A DNA stretch of 64,000 nt from Streptomyces shenzhenensis (GTDB lineage Bacteria > Actinomycetota > Actinomycetes > Streptomycetales > Streptomycetaceae), in contig NZ_JAJONF010000029.1 of the NCBI RefSeq assembly GCF_021462265.1, forward strand, positions 56,069 to 120,068, given 5' to 3'. The notes beneath the pieces are model-generated. The model had not been told where the DNA came from. It worked only from the letters and a program-made list of their open reading frames with translations, and did no database searches. Below are positions 34,549-43,244 of the stretch, one piece after another; positions within the stretch are counted from its first letter, which is position 1, and each line of letters begins with the position of its first letter. The position numbers and the translations under genes are program-made.

Positions 34549-37242
34549 TCAGGTGGATGTCGCGACGGGCCTGCGAAGCAGGTAGCCCCACACAGAACCG
34601 AAGTTCTCGTCCTCCGGTGAGAGGGTGTCGGACCAGTTCCGCTTCTCGATGGGGGCCAGCAGCGACTCGAGGGTGCACGACCAGGCCTCGCACAGGCTGC
34701 GCAGGAAATATCCGTCCAGGTCACTCGACATCCGCCACCATCTCTTCTGCCAGGTCGCTCGGGTGTCGTTGCTCGCGGACTGGTAGGCGGTGTCGCGGTT
34801 CTCCGTGTAGGGGAAGACCTCGAACAGCGGCGAGCCGGGGTATTTCTCGCAGATGAGGATCCAGCTGTCGGGGAGCTGTACCCGCTGCCACGAGAGGTAG
34901 TGATAGACGCCTGGCGGTCGGGTGTTCCAGGCCAGCGGGGCGCCGACGGCCAGGAAGATCTGGTCATGCCGCGCGGCCCACTCGGCGATGTCGCGGGGGC
35001 GCATCGGGCCCTGTGAGGTGAGAGCGAATGCCACGTCGTCGGGGAGCGTGTCGAACGCCCGGTACAGAGTGCCGGCCAGTTCCAGCTGGAGCGGTTCGCC
35101 GAACTGTTCCGTATCGCGCAGCTGCTGTACCTGGGTCCGCATCCACTGCCGTACCTGTTCCTGGTTGGCGACCAGGTCGGCTCGGTCCCGTGAGGCACGA
35201 TTCGGCCGCCCGCCGAGGTATCCGACGAAGGGCGTTGCCTGATCGGCCAGGAAACCATTGACCGTCACGATTCCCCGGTAGCGGTGACCGCCTCGGTAGT
35301 ACACGCTGTTCCAGAGCGTGGCCAGTCCGATACGGGCTCCGGAATCGTCCAGCACCTCGGTGGCCCGTGCGGCGAACTCCTCGCGCATCTCCAGGCGCTG
35401 CTTCTCCTCCCCGATGCTCCAGCTGTCGAGCTCGGCGGGGTAGAGACGGTCGAAGACCTGCTCCGGGGAGGCGGTGGCGAGGGAGAACGGCGCGAGGGTG
35501 TCACCTGTGGCCGAGGCGGGCTCACGGGTGTGGATGGGAACCGAGTTCTCCAGGACCAGGCGCTGGACCAGCTGGCTGAGCCGGTCGTCCTCTGTGCGGT
35601 ACAGGAGGCCCAGCGTGTCGTTGGGACTCTTCTTCAGGGTGACACGCACTGTCGTGCCCTCGGCCACCCAGCCCTGCGTGGGCATGGGCGTGAGCAGGGG
35701 ACGGTGCGAGGGTCCCTTCAAGGTGAGACGCCGGGCGTCCTGGACCGAGGCGTCGTAACGGCGGGTGATCAGTTCCACGTGGTCGCCGAGCAGGAAGACC
35801 GAGAAGAAGCCGATACCGAACCGGCCACTGGGTTTGAAGCCGCCGCTGGCCAGTCCGGGCAGGCGGTTGCGGAGGCCGGGGGAGCTCCAGCCGCTGTTGC
35901 CGAAGTCCAGCAGGCCGTGGGTGAGCGTCTCCTCGTCCATGCCCACTCCGTTGTCACAGACTTCCAGGCGCCAGGAACCGCTCGTCTCGGTCAGGCGGAT
36001 CTCGATCCGTCCGTCGGTGAAGTCCGGCTGCAGAGCCTGGCGGGCGAGGATGGCGTCCTGGGCGTTCTGAACGAGTTCACGTACCCCGACCTCCGGTTCG
36101 TTGCCGTAGAGCTGCTCTCCGCCCAGACTCTTGACCAGGGCGGGGACGTCGGAGACCTTGATGGTCGCGTCGATGGGGCGCCAGCCTTGCACCGGGAAAT
36201 GCTCGGCGAAGCGCTCGGGGGAGTCGACTCCGGCGACGGCGCGGGCCGCGAGCCGGTCTTTGCCGAGGTCGTGCAGGAGAGCGTCGACCGCTTTCAGCTC
36301 CTGGTCGATACCGCGCAGATAGCCGAGGGCCAGCCACCAGGAGGACGCGTCCTCCGGGAGGAAGGGCCGCTGCGAGGTGTACGTGACCCGGTCGCCGTTC
36401 AGGTCCGGGCGCCCGGTGTAGGTCTGGAAACGCCAGTGCTCGCGGGAGGACTCCTGCGGATTGCGGAGCGCGAACAGCAGGGTGGGAGCACGCCGGCCGT
36501 CGATCTGGGCCGCGTCCGCCAGCCGTAGGATGCAGGCCAGCTTGAGCGGATCGATGGTCCAGTCACGCGACTGCCACGGCCATGAATTCAGCCTGCGACG
36601 GAACTCGTCGGCGAGTCGGTCGACCGGCCACCAGTGGCTGGCCGCGAGGCTGCCGATCAGCGGACCGTACGCCTCCCGTAACCGGACGTCGTCGATGAGG
36701 TAGATGTCGTTGCCCGCGCTGGATCTCCAAGCCTGGTCCACCAGCCGGCGTGCCTGCTCGGCATGTGATTCACGGATCGCTGTGACACGGCAGGCGGCGG
36801 CGATCTCAGCAGGTGGGGCGTCGAGCTGTTCCTGGTCCGGCCAGCATCCCTCCTGGCGGTAGTAGGCCACCGACAGCAGGTCGCGCCATCGCTCCTCGCC
36901 CAGAGACGCGGGTACACCCGGCGCGTACGCGGCCTCCCCCATCGCCGCATCGTGCAGCACGAACGCGCAGCCCAGCACGTAGGCTTCAGCGGGATTGAGC
37001 GTCACCTCCTTTCCGCAGACGAGATCGGCCGTTTCCCACAGGGCGTCCACATGACTGATGTCGTGAACGGTGAAATCGGGCACGCTGCGAGCGTTCTCCT
37101 GAAGCAGCGTGGCTGCTTCCTGCCGCAGTTTCAGATACGACGTGCGCAACCGCTCGCGCTGTTCGGAGTGCGGGTCGTCACCTGGGCACGCGGCAAGAGT
37201 GCTCTGCCACAGGGACGTGCTGGTGTAGTCGTGCTCTGACAC
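34549..37242 (-). CDS. HD domain - Hsp90-like GHKL ATPase fusion protein
   Basis: This 897-aa protein has an N-terminal HD phosphohydrolase-like domain (about 45-260; His64 in HDISHVDA, His97-Asp98 in VLHDAAM, later Asp in RLADAAQIDG). An Hsp90-type GHKL ATPase follows with the N-box VRELVQNAQDAI (about 390), DNGVGMD (about 430) and the lid FGIGFFSVFLLGD (about 470). About 400 further residues resemble the middle and C-terminal regions of Hsp90-like proteins. GTG 37242 uses a GAGGTGA that overlaps the stop of the membrane gene 9 bp upstream, so the two are coupled. Codon 188 is TTA, implying bldA dependence. I infer a conflict/defence-type role; a chaperone or nucleotide-signalling role is possible. 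Confidence 0.78.
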   Translation of the reverse strand: MSEHDYTSTSLWQSTLAACPGDDPHSEQRERLRTSYLKLRQEAATLLQENARSVPDFTVHDISHVDALWETADLVCGKEVTLNPAEAYVLGCAFVLHDAAMGEAAYAPGVPASLGEERWRDLLSVAYYRQEGCWPDQEQLDAPPAEIAAACRVTAIRESHAEQARRLVDQAWRSSAGNDIYLIDDVRLREAYGPLIGSLAASHWWPVDRLADEFRRRLNSWPWQSRDWTIDPLKLACILRLADAAQIDGRRAPTLLFALRNPQESSREHWRFQTYTGRPDLNGDRVTYTSQRPFLPEDASSWWLALGYLRGIDQELKAVDALLHDLGKDRLAARAVAGVDSPERFAEHFPVQGWRPIDATIKVSDVPALVKSLGGEQLYGNEPEVGVRELVQNAQDAILARQALQPDFTDGRIEIRLTETSGSWRLEVCDNGVGMDEETLTHGLLDFGNSGWSSPGLRNRLPGLASGGFKPSGRFGIGFFSVFLLGDHVELITRRYDASVQDARRLTLKGPSHRPLLTPMPTQGWVAEGTTVRVTLKKSPNDTLGLLYRTEDDRLSQLVQRLVLENSVPIHTREPASATGDTLAPFSLATASPEQVFDRLYPAELDSWSIGEEKQRLEMREEFAARATEVLDDSGARIGLATLWNSVYYRGGHRYRGIVTVNGFLADQATPFVGYLGGRPNRASRDRADLVANQEQVRQWMRTQVQQLRDTEQFGEPLQLELAGTLYRAFDTLPDDVAFALTSQGPMRPRDIAEWAARHDQIFLAVGAPLAWNTRPPGVYHYLSWQRVQLPDSWILICEKYPGSPLFEVFPYTENRDTAYQSASNDTRATWQKRWWRMSSDLDGYFLRSLCEAWSCTLESLLAPIEKRNWSDTLSPEDENFGSVWGYLLRRPVATST

Positions 37243-37251
37243 CGGGGACGA

Positions 37252-37737
37252 TCACCTCATCGCGGGCAGGAGGAAGAGTGCGGCGATCAACCACATCGCG
37301 ATCACCGATACGACGATGAAGAGCAGGACGTAGGTTTCGTACCAGCGCGGGAAGTTGCCCGGCCGGGGGCGTTTACGGAAGCCGGGGCCGACGATCTCGT
37401 CGGTGATGTCGCACTCTTCGTTGCGGTAGTCCAGCCAGTTCATCGCGCCCACCACGATGAGGGTGCCGGTGAACGCGGCGACGACGGTGACGAGGGCGAG
37501 CAACCCGATCACTCCGCCTCGCGCGGTGGCCGGTGCCAGATTCCACTTCCGGTAACCGACGAACAGGGCGAGAGCCGCACTGACCAGTGCGGTGGCGAGC
37601 GTCTGATAGAGGGCGAGGAAGCGGTACGCGTTCTCGTTCACCATGTGGATCTGCTGGAGGATGTAGCGGTAGCGCTCCAGCGCGAACTCGTTGCGGACCG
37701 CAGCCGTCTCCGGCCTGGTCTCCCCCGGTGCCGTCAT
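37252..37737 (-). CDS. small multi-TM protein, partner of the HD-GHKL ATPase
   Basis: This 161-aa protein starts with a cytoplasmic helix (RNEFALERYRYILQQIHMVNE). It then has three or so transmembrane segments (about 42-62, 74-98 and 132-156) with a charged central loop between the second and third. The helix-plus-TM layout resembles small effector membrane proteins found beside NTPases in bacterial conflict systems, but I cannot name a family. ATG 37737 follows a GGTGGGGGG stretch. It is directly upstream of the HD-GHKL gene (9-bp gap) and downstream of the AAA gene (110 bp). Confidence 0.65.
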   Translation of the reverse strand: MTAPGETRPETAAVRNEFALERYRYILQQIHMVNENAYRFLALYQTLATALVSAALALFVGYRKWNLAPATARGGVIGLLALVTVVAAFTGTLIVVGAMNWLDYRNEECDITDEIVGPGFRKRPRPGNFPRWYETYVLLFIVVSVIAMWLIAALFLLPAMR

Positions 37738-37761
37738 CGCCCCCCACCTGTCCGGTTCAGC

Positions 37762-37767
37762 AGCATA
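37762..37767 (-). promoter_or_regulatory. -10 box TATGCT before the membrane/HD-GHKL pair
   Basis: On the minus strand TATGCT lies 24 bp before the ATG of the membrane gene, inside the 110-bp gap after the AAA gene. It would let the pair be transcribed independently. The -35 is weak (CTGAAG, long spacer). Confidence 0.3.
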
Positions 37768-37847
37768 GGCAACTCACGGCTGCCCGGCTTCAGTTTCGCC
37801 GACACTTGTGGACCGGACCAGGGCGCCGCAGGGAGACCGGCCGTCGA

Positions 37848-39305
37848 TCACGACTTCCACGCCGAGACCACCTCCCGTGGCCCCCAGACCAGTCCGACCG
37901 CGTCGGCGGTCACGGCGGGCGTGGTACCGGACAGGGATACGACGGCCAGGTCGGCCGCCGTCTTGGTGCCGAAGCCGGGGATCTCCCTGGCGCCATGGGC
38001 GAGGGCGTTCAGGTCCTGCCGGCCGAAGGGGGTGGTCAGCCACTTCACGGACCCCGCGAAGAAGACGGTGCCGGCGACGGGGGCGCGGTCGGCCCCGACG
38101 AGGTCGATCTCCGGTGCGAACCGGCGGTTCCACCAGCCGCCGACGACCTCGGTGTCGGGCCAGGGGAAGTCCCCCGTCGCGGCGACGAGTTCCAGCGCCT
38201 CACGGATCAGGGGCTCGACGGCCCGGCCGCGCCAGGCGGCCCAGCGCCGCTCGACCACCCGGTAGGCCCCCTCGGGGCGACCGCGCCGAGACAGCTCCTG
38301 GGCGGAGCGGGTGGCAGCCAGGTAGAGCCGGAGACTGCTGTCGGCCACACGGTAGAGGGCGGGTTTGCCCGGCTTGGCCGAGAGAGGGATGTCCGATGCG
38401 AGGACCCGCTTCTCTTCGGTGAGCCGGCGGAGGAGAGGGGACAGTATCCCGGACGGCAGGGCCCCGCTCTGGCTGCCTGCCGTCGCCGCGACGTTCGCGT
38501 GTGTACGGTCACCGCTGCCCACTGCCTCCAGCACCCGGCGGGCCTGGTCGGGCGCCGGGAACTCGGCCAACAGGGCGGCCTCGGGAACGCCGAACAGCGC
38601 GGAGGCCGGATCGGCGCACTCGGACTTGATGAAGTCGAGTGCGGGAGTGCCGTGCGGCCAGGCGCGCAGGATTCCCGGCAGGCCGCCGGAGACGAGGTGC
38701 GCGTCGATGGCGTCGGCTGCTACCAGGCCCAGTGCGCTGCCTGTCTCCGCCGGATTGAGCGGACCGAGGATGAACGCGTCGGCGCGCCCGTAGAAGGGGC
38801 GATCATACGCGGTGAACCGCTCCATCATGTGCAGATTGCTGCCGAGCAGGAGAAGCAGGACAGGACGGCCGGACAGCAGCCGGTCCCAGGCGGTTTGCAG
38901 TGCGCCGTCGAACACGGGGTCCTGCTCGGCGAGCCAGGGAAGTTCGTCGAGGACGACGATGCTGGGCGTGTCGGGCAGCAGGGCCGCAAGGGTACGGAAG
39001 GCGTCGGGCCAGTTGGTGGGGGCTGCCGTGGGTACGAGTTCCGGGTCGGAGGGAAGTGAGGACTCACGCAGCTCCGCGGTGAAGTCGGCGATGCCCTCCA
39101 GGGGTGAGGCGCCCTTGGTCGCGGTGAAGAAGACGTACGGACGCCGGGCCCGGTCGCAGAACTCCTGGACGAGCCGTGATTTCCCGACCTGTCGCCGTCC
39201 ACGGATGGCGACCGCCGCTCCGGCCCCCTGCGCTCTGATTCGTTCGAGCCGCTTCTCCAGCACGGCGAGTTCGGCATGTCGGCCTACGAAGGGAGCGGTG
39301 GGCAT
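37848..39305 (-). CDS. AAA ATPase with DUF234-like C-terminal domain
   Basis: This 485-aa protein of the archaeal-type ATPase/DUF234 family has Walker A GRRQVGKS (36-43), Walker B in SIVVLDELPWLAE (about 112), a helical lid and a winged helix (about 265-330). The C-terminal region resembles a PD-(D/E)xK nuclease. In it, EIDLVGADR supplies the Asp, but the expected ExK is AGSVKW, with Ser in place of Glu, so nuclease activity is doubtful. GGGAGG precedes ATG 39305 closely. A tandem 15-bp dyad lies 30-60 bp upstream. It heads the strand on which the membrane and HD-GHKL genes follow. Confidence 0.75.
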   Translation of the reverse strand: MPTAPFVGRHAELAVLEKRLERIRAQGAGAAVAIRGRRQVGKSRLVQEFCDRARRPYVFFTATKGASPLEGIADFTAELRESSLPSDPELVPTAAPTNWPDAFRTLAALLPDTPSIVVLDELPWLAEQDPVFDGALQTAWDRLLSGRPVLLLLLGSNLHMMERFTAYDRPFYGRADAFILGPLNPAETGSALGLVAADAIDAHLVSGGLPGILRAWPHGTPALDFIKSECADPASALFGVPEAALLAEFPAPDQARRVLEAVGSGDRTHANVAATAGSQSGALPSGILSPLLRRLTEEKRVLASDIPLSAKPGKPALYRVADSSLRLYLAATRSAQELSRRGRPEGAYRVVERRWAAWRGRAVEPLIREALELVAATGDFPWPDTEVVGGWWNRRFAPEIDLVGADRAPVAGTVFFAGSVKWLTTPFGRQDLNALAHGAREIPGFGTKTAADLAVVSLSGTTPAVTADAVGLVWGPREVVSAWKS

Positions 39306-39335
39306 GGAGCCTCCCGGGTGCCACGCGAGCGCTAG

Positions 39336-39365
39336 GTAGATTACTTCTACGTAGATTACTTCTAC
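39336..39365 (-). promoter_or_regulatory. tandem 15-bp dyad operator of the AAA gene
   Basis: GTAGATTACTTCTAC is repeated exactly, without a gap, at 39336-39350 and 39351-39365. Each copy is a dyad (GTAGA...TCTAC), and read on the minus strand contains TAATCT, a good -10 hexamer. The arrangement suggests cooperative repression of this promoter by a small dimeric regulator. Confidence 0.65.
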
Positions 39366-39411
39366 ATAAAGCTCCGGGTCGTCTCGTGCCTGGGTTCGCC
39401 GCACGCACGGG

Positions 39412-39449
39412 GAAGGGCCGGCGGGAGGGGGTCCTCCAGCCGGCCCTTC
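39412..39449 (-). terminator. terminator after metG
   Basis: Perfect 11-bp arms (39412-39422 and 39439-39449), with further GGAGG/CCTCC pairing inside the loop, lie 46 bp downstream of the metG stop. Confidence 0.7.
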
Positions 39450-39494
39450 GGGGCTGGTGCGGGGGCGAGGCGGAGCCGGGCACCCGTCCGGATG

Positions 39495-41111
39495 CTAGGC
39501 GGTCGGCTTCTCTTCCAGGCGTGGGAAGAGGATCGCTCCCTTGGTGACGACCGAACCGGCCGGCAGCCTGCCCCAGGTTCCGGCCTCCTGGACCTTCTGG
39601 TCCGCGACCGTGCCGAGGGCCGGCTCCGCGCCCAAGGAGTCCCAGAGCTTCTGAGAGGTGTCCGGCATGACGGGGTTGAGGAGTACCGCGACCCCGCGGA
39701 GCGATTCGGCGGCGGTGTAGAGGATCGTCGCGAGACGGGCCCTGCCCTCGGCGGAGTCGTCCTTGGCGACCTTCCACGGCTCCTGCTCGGTGAGGTAGCC
39801 GTTGACCTGCTTGACGAAGTCGAAGACGGCCAGGATGCCGCCCTGGAAGTCCAGCTCGTCACCGATACGGCGGTCCGCTTCGGCGACGGCCTTCGCCAGA
39901 CCCTCGTGGACGGCCTTCTCCGCCTCGCCGTCAGCCGCCGGGGCGGGCAGTTCGCCGCCGAAGTACTTGCCGACCATGGCCGCCACCCGGGAGGCGAGGT
40001 TGCCGTAGTCGTTCGCCAGCTCGCTGGTGTAGCGGGCGGAGAAGTCCTCCCAGGAGAACGAGCCGTCCTGGCCGAAGGCGATCGCACGCAGGAAGTACCA
40101 GCGGTACGCGTCCACGCCGAAGTGCGAGGTCAGGTCCTGCGGCTTGATGCCGGTCAGGTTCGACTTCGACATCTTCTCGCCGCCGACCATCAGCCAGCCG
40201 TTCGCGGCGACCCTGCCCGGCAGCGGCAGGCCCTGGGCCATCAGCATGGCCGGCCAGATCACCGCGTGGAAGCGCAGGATGTCCTTGCCGACCAGGTGTA
40301 CATCGGCCGGGAAGGTGTCCTCGAACTTCGCCTGGTTCTCGTTGTAACCGACCGCCGTGGCGTAGTTCAGCAGCGCGTCGACCCACACGTAGATCACGTG
40401 CTTCGCGTCCCACGGGATCGGGATGCCCCAGTCGAAGGTCGAGCGGGAGATGGAGAGGTCCTGCAGGCCCTGGCGGACGAAGTTCACGACCTCGTTGCGC
40501 GCCGATTCGGGCTGGATGAAGCCCGGGTTCGCCTCGTAGTGGGCGAGGAGCTTGTCGCCGTAATCGCTCAGCTTGAAGAAGTAGTTCTCCTCGCTGAGGA
40601 TCTCCACGGGCGTCTTGTGGATCGGGCACAGCTTCTGGCCGGCGAAGTCACCTTCGCCGTCGAGCAGTTCGCCGGGGAGTTTGTACTCCTCGCAGCCGAC
40701 GCAGTACGGCCCTTCGTAGCCGCCCTTGTAGATCTCGCCCTTGTCGTACAGGTCCTGCACGAACTCCTGTACGCGGTCCGTGTGCCGCTTCTGCGTGGTG
40801 CGGATGAAATCGTCATTCGCGATCTCGAGGTGCTCCCACAGGGGCTTCCACGACTCCGTGACGAGCTTGTCGGCCCATTCCTGCGGGGTGACCCCGTTGG
40901 TCTGGGCCGTGCGCATGATCTTCTGACCGTGCTCGTCCGTGCCGGTGAGGAACCACACCTTCTCGCCGCGCTGACGGTGCCAGCGGGAGAGCACGTCGCC
41001 TGCGACGGTCGTGTAGGCGTGGCCCAGGTGAGGAGCGTCGTTGACGTAATAGATGGGGGTGGTGACGTAGTACGCCTTTCCACCCTGCTTCTCGGATCCA
41101 GTGGCCGCCAT
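39495..41111 (-). CDS. metG: methionyl-tRNA synthetase
   Basis: This 538-aa class I synthetase charges tRNA-Met. The HIGH motif is HLGH in NDAPHLGHAYT, and KMSKS is in GGEKMSKSNLTG. A zinc knuckle is visible as YCVGCEEY with a later CPIH; only three or so Cys remain. The C-terminal anticodon-binding helical domain is present, but there is no C-terminal tRNA-binding (Arc1p-like) domain, as usual for actinobacteria. ATG 41111 begins MAATGSEKQGGKAYYVTT. No leader regulatory element is visible. Confidence 0.95.
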   Translation of the reverse strand: MAATGSEKQGGKAYYVTTPIYYVNDAPHLGHAYTTVAGDVLSRWHRQRGEKVWFLTGTDEHGQKIMRTAQTNGVTPQEWADKLVTESWKPLWEHLEIANDDFIRTTQKRHTDRVQEFVQDLYDKGEIYKGGYEGPYCVGCEEYKLPGELLDGEGDFAGQKLCPIHKTPVEILSEENYFFKLSDYGDKLLAHYEANPGFIQPESARNEVVNFVRQGLQDLSISRSTFDWGIPIPWDAKHVIYVWVDALLNYATAVGYNENQAKFEDTFPADVHLVGKDILRFHAVIWPAMLMAQGLPLPGRVAANGWLMVGGEKMSKSNLTGIKPQDLTSHFGVDAYRWYFLRAIAFGQDGSFSWEDFSARYTSELANDYGNLASRVAAMVGKYFGGELPAPAADGEAEKAVHEGLAKAVAEADRRIGDELDFQGGILAVFDFVKQVNGYLTEQEPWKVAKDDSAEGRARLATILYTAAESLRGVAVLLNPVMPDTSQKLWDSLGAEPALGTVADQKVQEAGTWGRLPAGSVVTKGAILFPRLEEKPTA

Positions 41112-41152
41112 AGGTCGAAATCCTACTTGGCCCGAGGAGATCGACTCACAGG

Positions 41153-41198
41153 CGTTTCGGGGGGTGGACCGGCAGCTTCCGGTTCACCCCCCGAAACG
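41153..41198 (-). terminator. very stable terminator between the vWA gene and metG
   Basis: Twenty-base arms (41153-41172 and 41179-41198) with one mismatch close a 6-nt loop, 22 bp after the vWA stop. It lies upstream of metG, so it insulates metG from readthrough. Confidence 0.85.
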
Positions 41199-41219
41199 CA
41201 CTGCGTGTCGCCGCGGCTC

Positions 41220-42986
41220 CTACGGGCGCCAGTCGATCAGGAGACCGTCGTAGAGTTCCGCGTCCGTGAGCTCCAGGGGGGTCGGGCCCGCGTGGAAGAA
41301 GGCCGCGTTGCCGGTCTTCAGCTTGCGGAGGTAGTCGAAGGCCTTGTTCTCGTGCTCGCCGAAGGCGACGAAGGAGAAGAAGACGGCGGGGTGGGACTTC
41401 GCGGCGTCCGTGAGGGACTGGGTGGCGGGGGTCTTGGCGTCCGGGGCGCCGTCGGTCTGGAAGACGACGAGGGCGGGGGCGCCGGGGGCCTGGGTCTTGT
41501 CGTAGTGCGCGAGTACGGCTTCGACGGCGGCGTGGTAGCTGGTACGGCCCATGCGGCCGAGGCCGGCGTGGGCCTCGTCGATCGCGTTCTCGGGGGAGGC
41601 GGGGGTGAGGTCGGTGGTGCCGTCGACCTCGGTGGAGAAGAAGACCACGTGGACGGAGGGGGTCTCGCCGGCCGGGGTGAGCCGGGTGGCGAGGGCGAGG
41701 GTCTGGTCGGCGAGGGCCGCGGCGGAGCCGTCCTTGTAGTACGGGCGCATGCTCGCGGAGCGGTCGAGGACGAGGTAGGCGGCGGCGAGGGTGCCGGTGA
41801 GGCCGGCCTTGGCGAGGGCGGAGGTGGCGGCGTCGCCGGGGGCGTCGGCCTCGGCTTCGCCTTCGGCGGGAGTGCTCCCGCCCGCACCACCCGTGACGGT
41901 TTCGTGGTCGGGTGCGGGTGGCCCCTGTGGGGCGGATTCGCCGTCGGCGGCTGCGGCGGCGGGTTCGGGGACGGCGGCGGGCTCCGGGGTGGCGGTCCCG
42001 GCCGCCGCCTCGGCCGGTTCGGCCTCCGCCTCGGGGGCGGACTCGGACGCGGACTCGGGCTCGGGCTCGGGCTCGGGCGTCGGTTCGGCGGCCGCCTCGG
42101 CGACCGGCTCCGGCGTCGCCTCGGGCTCCGGCTCGGCTTCGGTGTCCGCCTTCGCGACCGGCTCGGGTTCGGACTCGGGAGCCGGGTCGATCACCGCCTC
42201 CGGCTTCCCCTCCCCCTCGGCCACGGCTTCGGCTTCCGGCGTCGGCTCGGCCTCGGTCTTTGCGGCGGGCTCGGCCTCGGCCTGCGGCTCCGGCGTCGGT
42301 TCGGCTGCCGGCTCCGCGGCCACTTCAGCGACCGGCTCGACCTCGGCCTCCGGCTCCGCGGCCGCCTCTGCCACCGGCTCCGGTTCGACCACCGCCTCGA
42401 CCACGACCTCGGCCTTTACGGCGGCCTCGGCCTCGGTCTCCGATTCCGGCGTCGGTTCGGCCTCGGTCTTCGCGGCGGGCTCGGCCTCGGCTTCCGGTTC
42501 CGGGGCCTCCTCCTCCTTCGCCTCTGTCGGCAGCTCCGGCTCGGCTTCCGCCACCGGCTCTGCCGCCTCGACCTCAACCTCGACCTTGATCACCGGCTCC
42601 GCGACCTCGGCCTCGGGTGCCGTCTCGATGTCAGGTGCCGCCTTGGGCTCGGTCTCAGCCGGCGCTGGCTCGGCCTCAGCCTCAGCCGGCACCGGCTCGG
42701 CCTCGGCCTCAGTCGATGTGGCGGGCTCCGGCTTGATCTCGACCTCCGGTTCGATCAGGCGCGTCGCCTGCTTCGGAACCGTGATGTTGTCGAAAGCGGC
42801 GGAGACCAGATCGTGTTCGTCGGTCGTTGCAAGGCGGGGCTCCGGAACCGCCGCCGGGGCTTCCGGTTCCGGTGTCGGCGCTTCCTGCTTCGACTGCGAA
42901 GGGAGCTGGTCTGCACCCTCTGCCTCGGCGGGGCGCGGCTTTCGCGACCGGCCGAATGCATTCCGCAGGAGAGTGAGAATGCCCAT
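41220..42986 (-). CDS. vWA-domain protein (TerF-like) with a long Glu/Pro/Ala region
   Basis: This 588-aa protein starts MGILTLLRNAFGRSRK, a basic N-terminus. Residues about 60-375 are almost entirely Glu, Ala, Pro, Thr and Val in EPEPVAEAAAEP-like repeats, a disordered acidic spacer. The C-terminal vWA domain (about 395-588) has the MIDAS motif Asp408-Arg-Ser-Ala-Ser in YLVLDRSASMRPYY, with the FFSTEVDG and FQTDGAPD metal sites typical of TerF/TerY-type vWA proteins of the tellurite-resistance network. ATG 42986 follows AAGGG. It probably recruits partners via the metal site, but other ter genes are not nearby. Confidence 0.8.
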   Translation of the reverse strand: MGILTLLRNAFGRSRKPRPAEAEGADQLPSQSKQEAPTPEPEAPAAVPEPRLATTDEHDLVSAAFDNITVPKQATRLIEPEVEIKPEPATSTEAEAEPVPAEAEAEPAPAETEPKAAPDIETAPEAEVAEPVIKVEVEVEAAEPVAEAEPELPTEAKEEEAPEPEAEAEPAAKTEAEPTPESETEAEAAVKAEVVVEAVVEPEPVAEAAAEPEAEVEPVAEVAAEPAAEPTPEPQAEAEPAAKTEAEPTPEAEAVAEGEGKPEAVIDPAPESEPEPVAKADTEAEPEPEATPEPVAEAAAEPTPEPEPEPESASESAPEAEAEPAEAAAGTATPEPAAVPEPAAAAADGESAPQGPPAPDHETVTGGAGGSTPAEGEAEADAPGDAATSALAKAGLTGTLAAAYLVLDRSASMRPYYKDGSAAALADQTLALATRLTPAGETPSVHVVFFSTEVDGTTDLTPASPENAIDEAHAGLGRMGRTSYHAAVEAVLAHYDKTQAPGAPALVVFQTDGAPDAKTPATQSLTDAAKSHPAVFFSFVAFGEHENKAFDYLRKLKTGNAAFFHAGPTPLELTDAELYDGLLIDWRP

Positions 42987-43244
42987 GTGTGCAACCCTTC
43001 GCGTGAGTTGATACCCGTCAATCGCTGGCCAGGACGGACACGTAAGGTTAGCGGCCCCAGGTTGCGATCTTGGGGAGGGTCGATGACTCCTGTCGGGCGT
43101 AGGGACGGTCGAGTCCCAGCCCGTTCTCAAGTCCCCCTCGGCTTCGCCCGGTTCTTCTTCCGTTCGCCGGGCGGCCGTTCGTGTGCGCGGCTTCGATGTC
43201 ACGCTTGCGCCAAGATTTCGCAACAATGGGGCAAAAGGGTGCGT

